Below, in pieces: positions 5,440-10,659 of a DNA stretch of 10,659 nt (its first letter is position 1; the number at the start of each line of letters is the position of its first letter). The DNA is taken from positions 1 through 10,659 of the forward strand of contig JASHQV010000138.1 of NCBI GenBank assembly GCA_030038955.1, written 5' to 3'. This DNA is from Solirubrobacteraceae bacterium. Lineage in GTDB: Bacteria; Actinomycetota; Thermoleophilia; Solirubrobacterales; Solirubrobacteraceae. The position numbers and the translations under genes are program-made. The notes beneath the pieces were generated by a model. The model ran no database searches, was not told the DNA's origin, and saw only the letters and a list, made by a program, of their open reading frames with translations.

Positions 5440-6437
5440 CTGCCGCCGCCGGTGAGGATGCGCAGCTTCGTGCGGTCGTGGCGTGCGACGATCCGCCGCA
5501 CCGTGCCGGAGCGGGCGCGCATCACCAGCGACTCGGTGGTGGCGCTGCCGCCGCCCTGATAGCGCACGCCCTGCATGACGTCGCCGTCGGTAACGCCGGT
5601 GGCGGAGAAGAACACGTCGTCGCCCTTGACGAGATCCTCGACGTCGAGGATCTTCGAGAGGTCGTAGCCGGCGTTCACCGCCGCACTGCGCTCCTCGTCG
5701 TCGCGGGGCCACAGGCGGCCGAGCTGCTGGCCGCCGATGCATTTGATCGCGGCAGCCGAGATCACGCCCTCCGGCGTGCCGCCGATTCCCCACAACAGAT
5801 CGACCGGCGAGTTGTCCGAGACGGCCAGCAGCGCCGCGGACACATCACCGTCGGTGATCAGGCGAACCCGCGCGCCCGCCTCCCGCACCTCGTGCATCTT
5901 CTCGCGGTGGCGCTCGCGGTCGAGCATCACGACCATCACGTCGCGGATATCGATCTGCTTGCGCTTGGCGATCAGCTGCAGCGTCTCGGACAGTGGCCGC
6001 TCCAGGTCCAGGAGATCACTGATCTCGGGGCCCCCGGCGAGCTTCTCCATGTAGACGCACGGCCCGGGGTCGAACATCGCGCCCCGCTCGGCCAGCGCGA
6101 TCACCGCGATCGCGCTCGGCATCCCCAGCGCCGTGAGGCGCGTGCCCTCCAGCGGATCGACGGCGATATCCACCTGCGGTGGGCTGCCGTCGCCAATCGA
6201 CTCGCCGTTGTAGAGCATCGGCGCCTCGTCCTTCTCGCCCTCGCCGATCACGACCACGCCGTCCATCGAGACGCGGTCGAGCACAAGCCGCATCGCGTCC
6301 ACCGCGGCCTGATCGGCACCCTCCTTGTCGCCGCGCCCGACCATCCGCGCGGCGGCCAGCGCGGCCGCCTCGGTCACGCGGACCAGCTCGAGCGCCAGGT
6401 TGCGGTCCGGAATCGTGTGGTGTGGCTCCTCGATCAT
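5430..6437 (-). CDS. glpX: Fructose-1,6-bisphosphatase class II (GlpX)
   Basis: A 335-aa protein of the lithium-sensitive phosphatase superfamily, GlpX branch. It hydrolyses fructose-1,6-bisphosphate to fructose-6-phosphate in gluconeogenesis, in the cytoplasm. Visible motifs are 'NLALELVRVTEAAALAAARM' (13-32), the metal-site 'IGEGEKDEAPMLYNGE' (64-79), 'VDPLEGT' (93-99, the DPxxGT metal and phosphate motif), 'LLWGIGGTPEGVISAAA' (214-230) and 'DVFFSATGVTDG' (274-285). ATG 6435-6437 has GAGGA 8 nt upstream and begins at the family N-terminus; the frame stays open to 7007, but that extension is antisense-like and was dropped. Many actinobacteria rely on GlpX as their main FBPase. It lies 77 bp downstream of the four-helix membrane protein on the same strand, with a stem-loop between them. 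The 3' end overlaps the convergent upstream gene by 10 bp. Confidence 0.95.
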   Translation of the reverse strand: MIEEPHHTIPDRNLALELVRVTEAAALAAARMVGRGDKEGADQAAVDAMRLVLDRVSMDGVVVIGEGEKDEAPMLYNGESIGDGSPPQVDIAVDPLEGTRLTALGMPSAIAVIALAERGAMFDPGPCVYMEKLAGGPEISDLLDLERPLSETLQLIAKRKQIDIRDVMVVMLDRERHREKMHEVREAGARVRLITDGDVSAALLAVSDNSPVDLLWGIGGTPEGVISAAAIKCIGGQQLGRLWPRDDEERSAAVNAGYDLSKILDVEDLVKGDDVFFSATGVTDGDVMQGVRYQGGGSATTESLVMRARSGTVRRIVARHDRTKLRILTGGGSYG

Positions 6438-6486
6438 CGTCGTTCCTCGCTCACGGGGTGTTGGTCGCTCGCGTGCCTGCAGTGTG

Positions 6487-6503
6487 GCGGACCGCGTGTC
6501 CGC
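6487..6503 (-). other. Stem-loop between the membrane-protein gene and glpX
   Basis: GCGGAC (6487-6492) pairs with GTCCGC (6498-6503) around a 5-nt loop, between the stop at 6515 and the glpX ATG at 6437. There is no U-tract. It could be a weak terminator, an RNA processing element or chance in GC-rich DNA. Confidence 0.35.
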
Positions 6504-6514
6504 AGTCTCGCGGA

Positions 6515-6976
6515 TCAGATGACGCCGGGGGGCTTGCTGCGAGCCGAGCCCTGCTTCGCCCGGTTGACCGCGCCGAACAGGATCAAGAGGCCACCGGCGA
6601 GTGCGACGAACCAACCGTAGTCGACGCTGACCTCGCCGGAGGGCGTGCCCGGTCGCTCGATCACGCCACGAAACAGGATCAGCGTCAACGCCGCCAGGGC
6701 GATCACGGCAGTCAGCTCTCCCCGGGGCCACGAGAGCGCGTGGCCGCGGACGATGATCCACGCGAGGATCGCCGGCGCGAGCGCGGTGATGAGCAGCAGG
6801 AAGCGGACCACGTCCAGGGAATCCCAGGCCGTGCACGAGCCGTGCGGCCCGCGACAGCTGTTCAGGAGCGCGTAGCGGTTGCCCAGCGAGTACCAGTCGA
6901 GGAACACCGAGACGCCCAGCAGGATCCCGCCCCCGATCGCGACGGCCTCTCCCCTCTCCAACGCCTTCAAGTCCAT
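6515..6976 (-). CDS. Four-helix integral membrane protein, function unknown
   Basis: A 153-aa product with four predicted transmembrane helices: about 11-29 ('AVAIGGGILLGVSVFLDWYS'), 56-77 ('VVRFLLLITALAPAILAWII'), 87-104 ('ELTAVIALAALTLILF') and 120-137 ('YGWFVALAGGLLILFGAVN'). The first extramembrane loop carries Cys41 and Cys48, a possible disulfide if that loop is outside the cell. The 'FLDWYS' pattern followed by 'WDSLDVVRFLLL' resembles a family of small uncharacterised membrane proteins I associate with Thermoleophilia; no function can be given. ATG 6976 has only a weak ribosome site. The gene is divergent from the RibD-like gene (57 bp between starts) and likely co-directional with glpX downstream. 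Confidence 0.8.
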   Translation of the reverse strand: MDLKALERGEAVAIGGGILLGVSVFLDWYSLGNRYALLNSCRGPHGSCTAWDSLDVVRFLLLITALAPAILAWIIVRGHALSWPRGELTAVIALAALTLILFRGVIERPGTPSGEVSVDYGWFVALAGGLLILFGAVNRAKQGSARSKPPGVI

Positions 6977-7033
6977 CGCTGCCAGCAGCGTACTTGTACT
7001 TGCTCACCAGATCGCCGGTAGCGTTCGGGCATA

Positions 7034-7840
7034 GTGGCTCCGATCACGTTCACGCGCCTGCTGCCGGCCCGCGCCGCCGCAGACGCGCCAGACCACGCAC
7101 AGGCGGACACGCCAGACAACGCCGCAGCGGACGCAGGCACGCAGATCGACTCGCTCGCGCTCGACGCGCAAGTGCCCCGCGAACGTCCCTACACGGTCGT
7201 GAACTTCGTCTCCACGGCGGACGGCCAGGTCACCTTCGAGGGTCGCTCGGGGCCGATCGGCGACGACGGCGACCGGGCGCTGTTCCATGCGCTGCGCGAG
7301 CGCGTCGATGCGGTCCTGGCCGGCACCGGCACGCTGCGTGCCGAGCACTACGGACGGATCCTCGGCAGGCCCGAGCGGCGCCAGCGACGGCTCAGTGCCG
7401 GCCGTAGTGCCGAGCCGCTGGCGTGCGTGATCACGCGCACCGGCAGCCTGCCGCTGGAGATCCCGTTGTTCGCCGAGCCCGAGGCCGAGATCGTGGTGTT
7501 CTCACCGGCCCCGATCGAGCTCGCGGGCGTGGCCGCGACGATCCGCGCCGAGCGCTACGACGACACCGGCGAGCGACCGCTTGCGCAGGTGATGCGCCGG
7601 CTGCGCGAGCGCTACGGCGTGCGCACGCTCCTGTGCGAGGGCGGGCCGTCGCTGTTCGCTTCGCTGCTGGCTGAGGAGCTGGTGGATGAGCTGTTCCTGA
7701 CGCTGGCGCCGAAGCTGACCGGCGGCTCCGAGGGACCGACCCTGGCGACTGGGCCGTCGCTGCCCGAGCTGAAGCCGCTGCGGCTCCGGTGGCTGCTCGA
7801 ACGCGACGGCTCGCTGTACCTGCGCTACGCGATCGGTTGA
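7034..7840 (+). CDS. RibD C-terminal-domain reductase (pyrimidine reductase family)
   Basis: A 268-aa protein with the dihydrofolate-reductase-like fold of the RibD C-terminal domain. Motifs are 'VVNFVSTADGQVTFEGRSG' (55-73), 'AVLAGTGTLRAEHYG' (93-107), 'ACVITRTGSLPL' (130-141), 'LLCEGGPSLFASLL' (199-212, the usual NADPH/substrate motif) and 'DELFLTLAPKLTGG' (218-231). RibD reductases use NADPH to reduce the ribosylamino-pyrimidine in riboflavin synthesis. This stand-alone form has no deaminase domain and is not next to other rib genes, so the substrate is uncertain: another flavin, deazaflavin or unrelated carbonyl/imine compound is possible. GTG 7034 gives an opening 'ITFTRLLP' similar to relatives. 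An 8-residue repeat (DAPDHAQA/DTPDNAAA, residues 17-32, a 24-bp DNA repeat at 7082-7129) replaces the usual short N-terminal linker. Confidence 0.88.
   Translation: MAPITFTRLLPARAAADAPDHAQADTPDNAAADAGTQIDSLALDAQVPRERPYTVVNFVSTADGQVTFEGRSGPIGDDGDRALFHALRERVDAVLAGTGTLRAEHYGRILGRPERRQRRLSAGRSAEPLACVITRTGSLPLEIPLFAEPEAEIVVFSPAPIELAGVAATIRAERYDDTGERPLAQVMRRLRERYGVRTLLCEGGPSLFASLLAEELVDELFLTLAPKLTGGSEGPTLATGPSLPELKPLRLRWLLERDGSLYLRYAIG
7082..7129 (+). repeat. 24-bp in-frame tandem repeat at the RibD-like N-terminus
   Basis: Two units starting at 7082 and 7106 encode DAPDHAQA and DTPDNAAA; GACGC follows as the start of a third. It is an in-frame linker expansion before the catalytic domain. Confidence 0.75.
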
Positions 7841-7893
7841 GCAAGCAGCGTCCGACGGTACGCTCCGACCGCCACGCCGGGAGCTTCTAACCC

Positions 7894-7925
7894 GCGCATA
7901 ACGCCGTTACGGCGTTGTTACGCGC
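7894..7925. other. Nested inverted repeat downstream of the RibD-like gene
   Basis: The inner stem AACGCCG (7900-7906) pairs with CGGCGTT (7910-7916) around TTA. It extends by a T-G and an A-T pair, and an outer GCGC/GCGC (7894-7897 with 7922-7925) closes it across a small internal loop. It starts 54 bases after the stop at 7840 and ends 20 bases before the lipoprotein start. There is no U-tract. It may be a terminator of the RibD-like gene or an operator or leader structure for the lipoprotein. Confidence 0.5.
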
Positions 7926-7945
7926 GCTGCTCGATCCTCCGCCGT

Positions 7946-8479
7946 GTGCAAGCGGATCGAGACGGCGAACGGCGAGGACTCCGGCGGGGCGACGTCGTGC
8001 TGACGCTCGCGGCCGCCGGCTGCGTGCTCGCGATCGCGGCGTGCGGCTCCTCGGCGAAGACGCACCGGTCGGCTTACGACCAGTTCCTCGCGTTCAGCAA
8101 GTGCATGCGCGCCCACGGCGTCCCGAGCTTTCCCGACCCCAGCTCGGGCGGTGGCGGCATCCATCTGAGCGGCGGGATCAATGCCTTCTCGCCGTCGTTC
8201 AAGGCCGCGCAGGCGACCTGCTCGAAGCTGCTACCGGGCGGCGGTCCCGGCAGCCAGCACGCCACCGCCCAACAGATCGCCCGGACGCGACAGATCTCGC
8301 AGTGCATGCGCGAGCACGGCGTCAGCGGCTTCCCCGACCCGACGACGACGCCGCCGTCGAGCCCGGCCGGCTACTCGATCCTCGAGGATCGCGGTGGCGT
8401 GATCCTCGCGGTCCCTGACACGATCAACCCGCAGTCGCCCGTGTTCGTCCAGGCGGCGAAGGCGTGTCATTTCAGCTGA
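7946..8479 (+). CDS. Lipoprotein with two CMR-HGV-FPDP repeats, function unknown
   Basis: A 177-aa product. An N-terminal segment with arginines leads to a hydrophobic stretch and lipobox 'LAIAAC' with the lipidated Cys at 33, followed by 'GSSAK', so the mature protein is probably tethered outside the membrane. The body consists of two related halves. Half 1 has 'FSKCMRAHGVPSFPDP' (50-65) and 'SPSFKAAQATC' (82-92). Half 2 has 'ISQCMREHGVSGFPDP' (117-132) and 'SPVFVQAAKAC' (164-174). Each half holds two Cys, probably an intra-repeat disulfide. This motif is common in secreted actinobacterial proteins of unknown role. The start is uncertain: GTG 7946 gives 177 aa, and GTG 7997 gives a shorter signal peptide with the same lipobox. 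Neither has a strong ribosome site. The gene ends 10 bases before the inverted repeat at 8489-8509. Confidence 0.85.
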   Translation: MQADRDGERRGLRRGDVVLTLAAAGCVLAIAACGSSAKTHRSAYDQFLAFSKCMRAHGVPSFPDPSSGGGGIHLSGGINAFSPSFKAAQATCSKLLPGGGPGSQHATAQQIARTRQISQCMREHGVSGFPDPTTTPPSSPAGYSILEDRGGVILAVPDTINPQSPVFVQAAKACHFS

Positions 8480-8488
8480 CGGCAGGTA

Positions 8489-8509
8489 TGCCGCGATCTG
8501 ATCGCGGCA
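8489..8509. terminator. Probable bidirectional terminator between convergent genes
   Basis: TGCCGCGAT (8489-8497) pairs perfectly with ATCGCGGCA (8501-8509) around a 3-nt loop. It occupies the 38-bp gap between the lipoprotein stop (8479) and the metallopeptidase stop (8518), where a shared terminator is expected. There is no T-run on either side, as is common in high-GC actinobacteria. Confidence 0.7.
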
Positions 8510-8517
8510 CGCCCCCG

Positions 8518-9177
8518 TCACAAGCCGAGGCCGCGGACGCCCTTCTCGCCCCAGCCGAGGTGATGGGCCAGCTCGTGACGGACGGTGCGCGTGACCTGTG
8601 CGCGCAGCAGCGCGGGGTCGTGGCCGAAGTCGCGCAGCAACGTGTCGCGGAAGATCACGATCCGATCGTGGAAGTAGTCCCGTGACACCGTGTCGCCCTG
8701 GTAGAGACCGTATGCATGCCGGCCGCGGCCGCCGTCCGAGACGACCACGGCGACGTGCTCGAGCGCGCGGTGGAACTCGAGCGGAAGGTCGTCCAGCGCC
8801 GCGTGAACGAGCGCCTTGAAGTCGTCCTCGTCCTCCAGGTAGAGGTCCTCCTCGTCGTCGTCGTCCAGCGGCTCCCAGTCCTCGACCTCCTCGGCGTCAG
8901 AGGCCTCGGCCGCCGCCAGGCGCTCGCTGCGCTGCACGAGCGCCTCGAACTCCTCCTCCGACTGCGGGTCGCGCCATCCGGCCAGCCGGATCAGCGCGAG
9001 CACGACGGCGCCGCCAACGATCGCCGCGCCCAGCCCGAACACGGCGACGCCCTGGAGCAGGCGCACCGCCAGCGAGTCGCTGAAGCCGCTGATCAGGCTG
9101 ACCGCGCCGAGCACGATCGTCAGCGCCGCCAGCGCTGAGAGGAGGATGCGGCGCGTGCTCGGTGGGGTCCACTGCAT
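8518..9177 (-). CDS. Membrane-tethered zincin-type metallopeptidase
   Basis: A 219-aa protein. Two transmembrane helices lie near the N-terminus (about 10-31 and 39-66). A strongly acidic linker follows (about 92-119, including 'DDDDEEDLYLEDEDD'). The C-terminal domain resembles the small 'Zincin_1' metallopeptidase family: 'FKALVHAALDDLPLEF', 'VAVVVSDGG', 'YGLYQGDTVSRD', 'DRIVIFRDTLLRDF' and the zinc motif 'HELAHHLGWGEKG' (201-213), with His201 and His205 as ligands, Glu202 as catalytic base and Glu211 as a likely third ligand. Most relatives I know are about 120 aa and soluble, so the membrane anchor and acidic linker are extra. The domain probably faces the cytoplasm because the segment just after the second helix is arginine-containing, but the topology is unsure. 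It lies 7 bases after the acyl-CoA dehydrogenase stop and is probably co-transcribed with it. The substrate is unknown. Confidence 0.88.
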   Translation of the reverse strand: MQWTPPSTRRILLSALAALTIVLGAVSLISGFSDSLAVRLLQGVAVFGLGAAIVGGAVVLALIRLAGWRDPQSEEEFEALVQRSERLAAAEASDAEEVEDWEPLDDDDEEDLYLEDEDDFKALVHAALDDLPLEFHRALEHVAVVVSDGGRGRHAYGLYQGDTVSRDYFHDRIVIFRDTLLRDFGHDPALLRAQVTRTVRHELAHHLGWGEKGVRGLGL

Positions 9178-9184
9178 CGCTCGC

Positions 9185-10348
9185 CTACCGCATCGTACGG
9201 GCGATCACGAGTCGCTGGATCTCGTTCGTGCCCTCGTAGATCTGGGTGATCTTGGCGTCTCGCAGCATCCGCTCGACCGGGTACTCCTTGACGTAGCCAT
9301 AGCCGCCCAGGACCTGAACCGCCTCGACGGTCACGCGCATCGCGGCGTCGGAGGCGAACAGCTTCGCCATCGCCGAGTACTTGCCGAGGTCGGGATCGCC
9401 GCGATCGACCTTGGCGCAGCCCTGGTAGAGGAGCTCGCGGGCGGCGGCGCACTGCGTCTCCATGTCGGCCAGCTTGAACTGGATCGCCTGGAAGCTGTTG
9501 ATCGAGCGGCCGAACTGCCGACGCTCGCGCGCATACGCCGCCGCGTAGTCGGTCGCCCCCTGGGCGATCCCGAGCGCCTGCGCCGCCACCCCGAGGCGCG
9601 ATCGGTCGAGCGTCTCCATCGCCACCTTGAAGCCCTCCCCGACCTCGCCGACAACGTTCTCGGGCGGCACGCGGACGCCGTCGAAGCTCGGTTGGCCGGT
9701 CGGCGCGCCGCGGATCCCGAGCTTGTGCTCGAGCTTGCCGACGCTGAAGCCGGGGCGGTCGGCCTCGACGACGAACGCCGTGATCCCGTGCGAGTGACCG
9801 GCCTCCCGATCGGTGACCGCAAAAACGACGTAGAAGTCGGCGACGCCGAGGTTGGTGATCCAGCTCTTGGTGCCGTCGATCACCCAGTCGCCGTCGTCCT
9901 GACGGGCATGCGTGAGCATCCCGCCGGGATCGCTGCCGGCCTCGGCCTCGGACAGCGCGAACGCCGGCGACCACTCGCCGCTGGCGCAGCGCGGCAGCAA
10001 CCTGTGCTTCAGCTGATCTGAGCCGAACAGCTTGATCGGCAGCGTCCCGAGCTCCTGGATCATCAGGATCAGGGCGGTCGAGGCGCACACCTTCGCGATC
10101 TCCTCGACCGCGATGTTGAGCATCAGCGTCCCGGTCCCGGTGCCGCCGTGCTCGCTGTCGAACGGCAGCCTGAGGATGTCCTGCTCGGCCAGCAGCCGCC
10201 GCAGGTCCCACGGGTACTCGGCGGTCTCGTCGATCTCCACGGCACGGGGCGCGATCCGCTCGCGCGCGAGCTGGCGGATCGCCTCGCGGAGCTCCAGGTG
10301 CTCCGGCGGGATGCTGTAGATCTCAGCCAGCGCCGACACCCCAACCAT
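9185..10348 (-). CDS. Acyl-CoA dehydrogenase
   Basis: This 387-aa flavoprotein has the standard acyl-CoA dehydrogenase length and domain order: an N-terminal helical domain (about 15-125), a middle beta domain with 'FALSEAEAGSDPGG' (130-143, FAD/substrate contact) and 'DGTKSWITN' (158-166), and a C-terminal helical domain with 'YARERRQFGRSI' (272-283), 'VQVLGGYGYVKEYPVERMLRD' and 'ITQIYEGTNEIQRLVIAR'. Glu372 in YEGTNE sits where short-chain and related dehydrogenases keep the catalytic base. It would oxidise an acyl-CoA to the 2-enoyl-CoA, passing electrons to electron-transfer flavoprotein. Chain length (short-chain, branched-chain or glutaryl-like) cannot be set from sequence alone. ATG 10348 is chosen; a GTG three codons inside is an alternative. 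Just upstream is a 10-bp-arm inverted repeat, and the metallopeptidase gene follows 7 bases after its stop. Confidence 0.95.
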   Translation of the reverse strand: MVGVSALAEIYSIPPEHLELREAIRQLARERIAPRAVEIDETAEYPWDLRRLLAEQDILRLPFDSEHGGTGTGTLMLNIAVEEIAKVCASTALILMIQELGTLPIKLFGSDQLKHRLLPRCASGEWSPAFALSEAEAGSDPGGMLTHARQDDGDWVIDGTKSWITNLGVADFYVVFAVTDREAGHSHGITAFVVEADRPGFSVGKLEHKLGIRGAPTGQPSFDGVRVPPENVVGEVGEGFKVAMETLDRSRLGVAAQALGIAQGATDYAAAYARERRQFGRSINSFQAIQFKLADMETQCAAARELLYQGCAKVDRGDPDLGKYSAMAKLFASDAAMRVTVEAVQVLGGYGYVKEYPVERMLRDAKITQIYEGTNEIQRLVIARTMR

Positions 10349-10351
10349 GCT

Positions 10352-10382
10352 ACGTCGCGCCGGGCACTGTGCGGCGCGACGT
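10352..10382. promoter_or_regulatory. Inverted repeat directly upstream of the acyl-CoA dehydrogenase start
   Basis: ACGTCGCGCC (10352-10361) and GGCGCGACGT (10373-10382) are perfect 10-bp arms around 11 bases. A smaller GCAC/GTGC pair lies inside. The arm nearest the gene ends 3 bases before its ATG. A related direct copy, TACGTCACGC, lies at 10401-10410, one base different from TACGTCGCGC at 10351-10360. Possible roles are a repressor operator or an mRNA hairpin covering the ribosome site. Confidence 0.55.
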
Positions 10383-10432
10383 CCCGGGTTCGGTGGGCCC
10401 TACGTCACGCGTCGATTCTGCGCGGCACGACC

Positions 10433-10462
10433 GGCGCGCCCGGCCTTGGGGCCGGGCGCGCC
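10433..10462 (-). terminator. Strong GC-rich stem-loop, probable terminator of the right-edge gene
   Basis: GGCGCGCCCGGCC (10433-10445) pairs perfectly with GGCCGGGCGCGCC (10450-10462), giving a 13-bp stem with a TTGG loop. On the minus strand it starts 37 bases after the TAG at 10500-10502. No U-tract follows, but the position and strength fit an intrinsic-type or pausing terminator separating this gene from the acyl-CoA dehydrogenase. Confidence 0.65.
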
Positions 10463-10499
10463 AGTCTCCAGTTGGCTTACCGCGGTCTGCTCTGACCAG

Positions 10500-10659
10500 C
10501 TACCAGTGGCGCGGGTGCCGGACGAAGAAGCCCGCCGCCGGCGAAATCCGCGTCTTCGACCAGCGATCGTTGCCGTTCGCGCTGCTCTGCGCGGCGGTGT
10601 CGAACCACAGGCCGGCGATCTTCATGTAGGCGTGGCCGGCGTTGGTGTAGATCGTGATC
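10500..10659 (-). CDS. C-terminal end of a probable secreted peptidoglycan hydrolase (5' end outside window)
   Basis: The minus-strand frame entering at the right edge is open for 52 codons and stops at TAG (10502-10500). It reads 'ITIYTNAGHAYMKIAGLWFD', then 'TAAQ', and ends 'RISPAAGFFVRHPRHW'. The 'HxYMxIAGLxFDT ... RW ... GFxVRHP' pattern resembles, from memory, the C-terminal tail of NlpC/P60-associated or other secreted wall enzymes in Thermoleophilia and related actinobacteria. The catalytic part would lie outside the window, so the enzyme class is unproven. A fragment of this size without a start could be missed by automatic calling. A strong stem-loop follows downstream. Confidence 0.6.
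   Translation of the reverse strand, partial: ITIYTNAGHAYMKIAGLWFDTAAQSSANGNDRWSKTRISPAAGFFVRHPRHW

Noticed and set aside
6438..7007. N-terminal extension fused to glpX in the same frame
   Set aside because: It overlaps the membrane-protein gene in another frame, has no family similarity, and GlpX starts cleanly at ATG 6437 with a GAGGA ribosome site.
10369..10629. + strand 86-codon open frame at the right edge
   Set aside because: It runs through a 13-bp perfect inverted repeat and is antisense to the gene tail with a recognisable C-terminal motif.

Overview
High-GC bacterial chromosome. The gene content points to an actinobacterium, most likely class Thermoleophilia (Solirubrobacterales-like); this is an inference from remembered family signatures, not a search. 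The supporting signs are an RpoD-type sigma factor with very high-GC codon use, a class II (GlpX) fructose bisphosphatase, a secreted protein with paired CMR-HGV-FPDP motifs, a small multi-pass membrane protein with an 'FLDWYS' first helix, and a c-di-AMP riboswitch in front of a secreted cell-wall protein.

Layout. Positions 1-344: C-terminal end of an AAA-type ATPase (+). It converges almost stop-to-stop with a primary-type sigma factor (348-1448, -). Positions 1449-1751: a divergent, locally AT-rich intergenic region with a good -10 hexamer for the sigma gene and two consecutive hairpins. Positions 1752-2081: a small basic/Pro-rich protein of unknown function (+). Positions 2081-2183: an array of 17-bp tandem repeats. 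A -10 element (2212-2217) follows, then a c-di-AMP (ydaO/yuaA-type) riboswitch (2224-2366), then a secreted RlpA-like double-psi beta-barrel protein (2403-3167, +). Next come moeA (3270-4478, +) and a membrane-anchored protein of unknown function (4558-5439, +).

That protein converges with, and overlaps by 10 bp, glpX (5430-6437, -), which is preceded by a four-helix membrane protein (6515-6976, -). Divergent from this pair is a RibD C-terminal-type reductase (7034-7840, +), followed by a lipoprotein with duplicated CMR-HGV motifs (7946-8479, +). A clear inverted repeat (8489-8509) separates the lipoprotein from a convergent operon: acyl-CoA dehydrogenase (9185-10348, -) and a membrane-tethered zincin-type metallopeptidase (8518-9177, -), with 7 bases between them. 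The right edge (10500-10659, -) holds the C-terminal end of a probable secreted peptidoglycan hydrolase, with a 13-bp perfect stem-loop downstream of it.

How the parts relate. Most genes are housekeeping: transcription initiation, molybdenum cofactor, gluconeogenesis, fatty-acid or amino-acid oxidation and flavin-type reduction. Two genes concern the cell wall. The clearest regulatory unit is the promoter, riboswitch and rlpA-like gene, which would tie wall remodelling to c-di-AMP, the osmotic and wall-stress second messenger. I found no phage, transposon or CRISPR features. The most notable non-genic elements are the riboswitch, the 17-bp array just upstream of its promoter, and the inverted repeats around the acyl-CoA dehydrogenase start.
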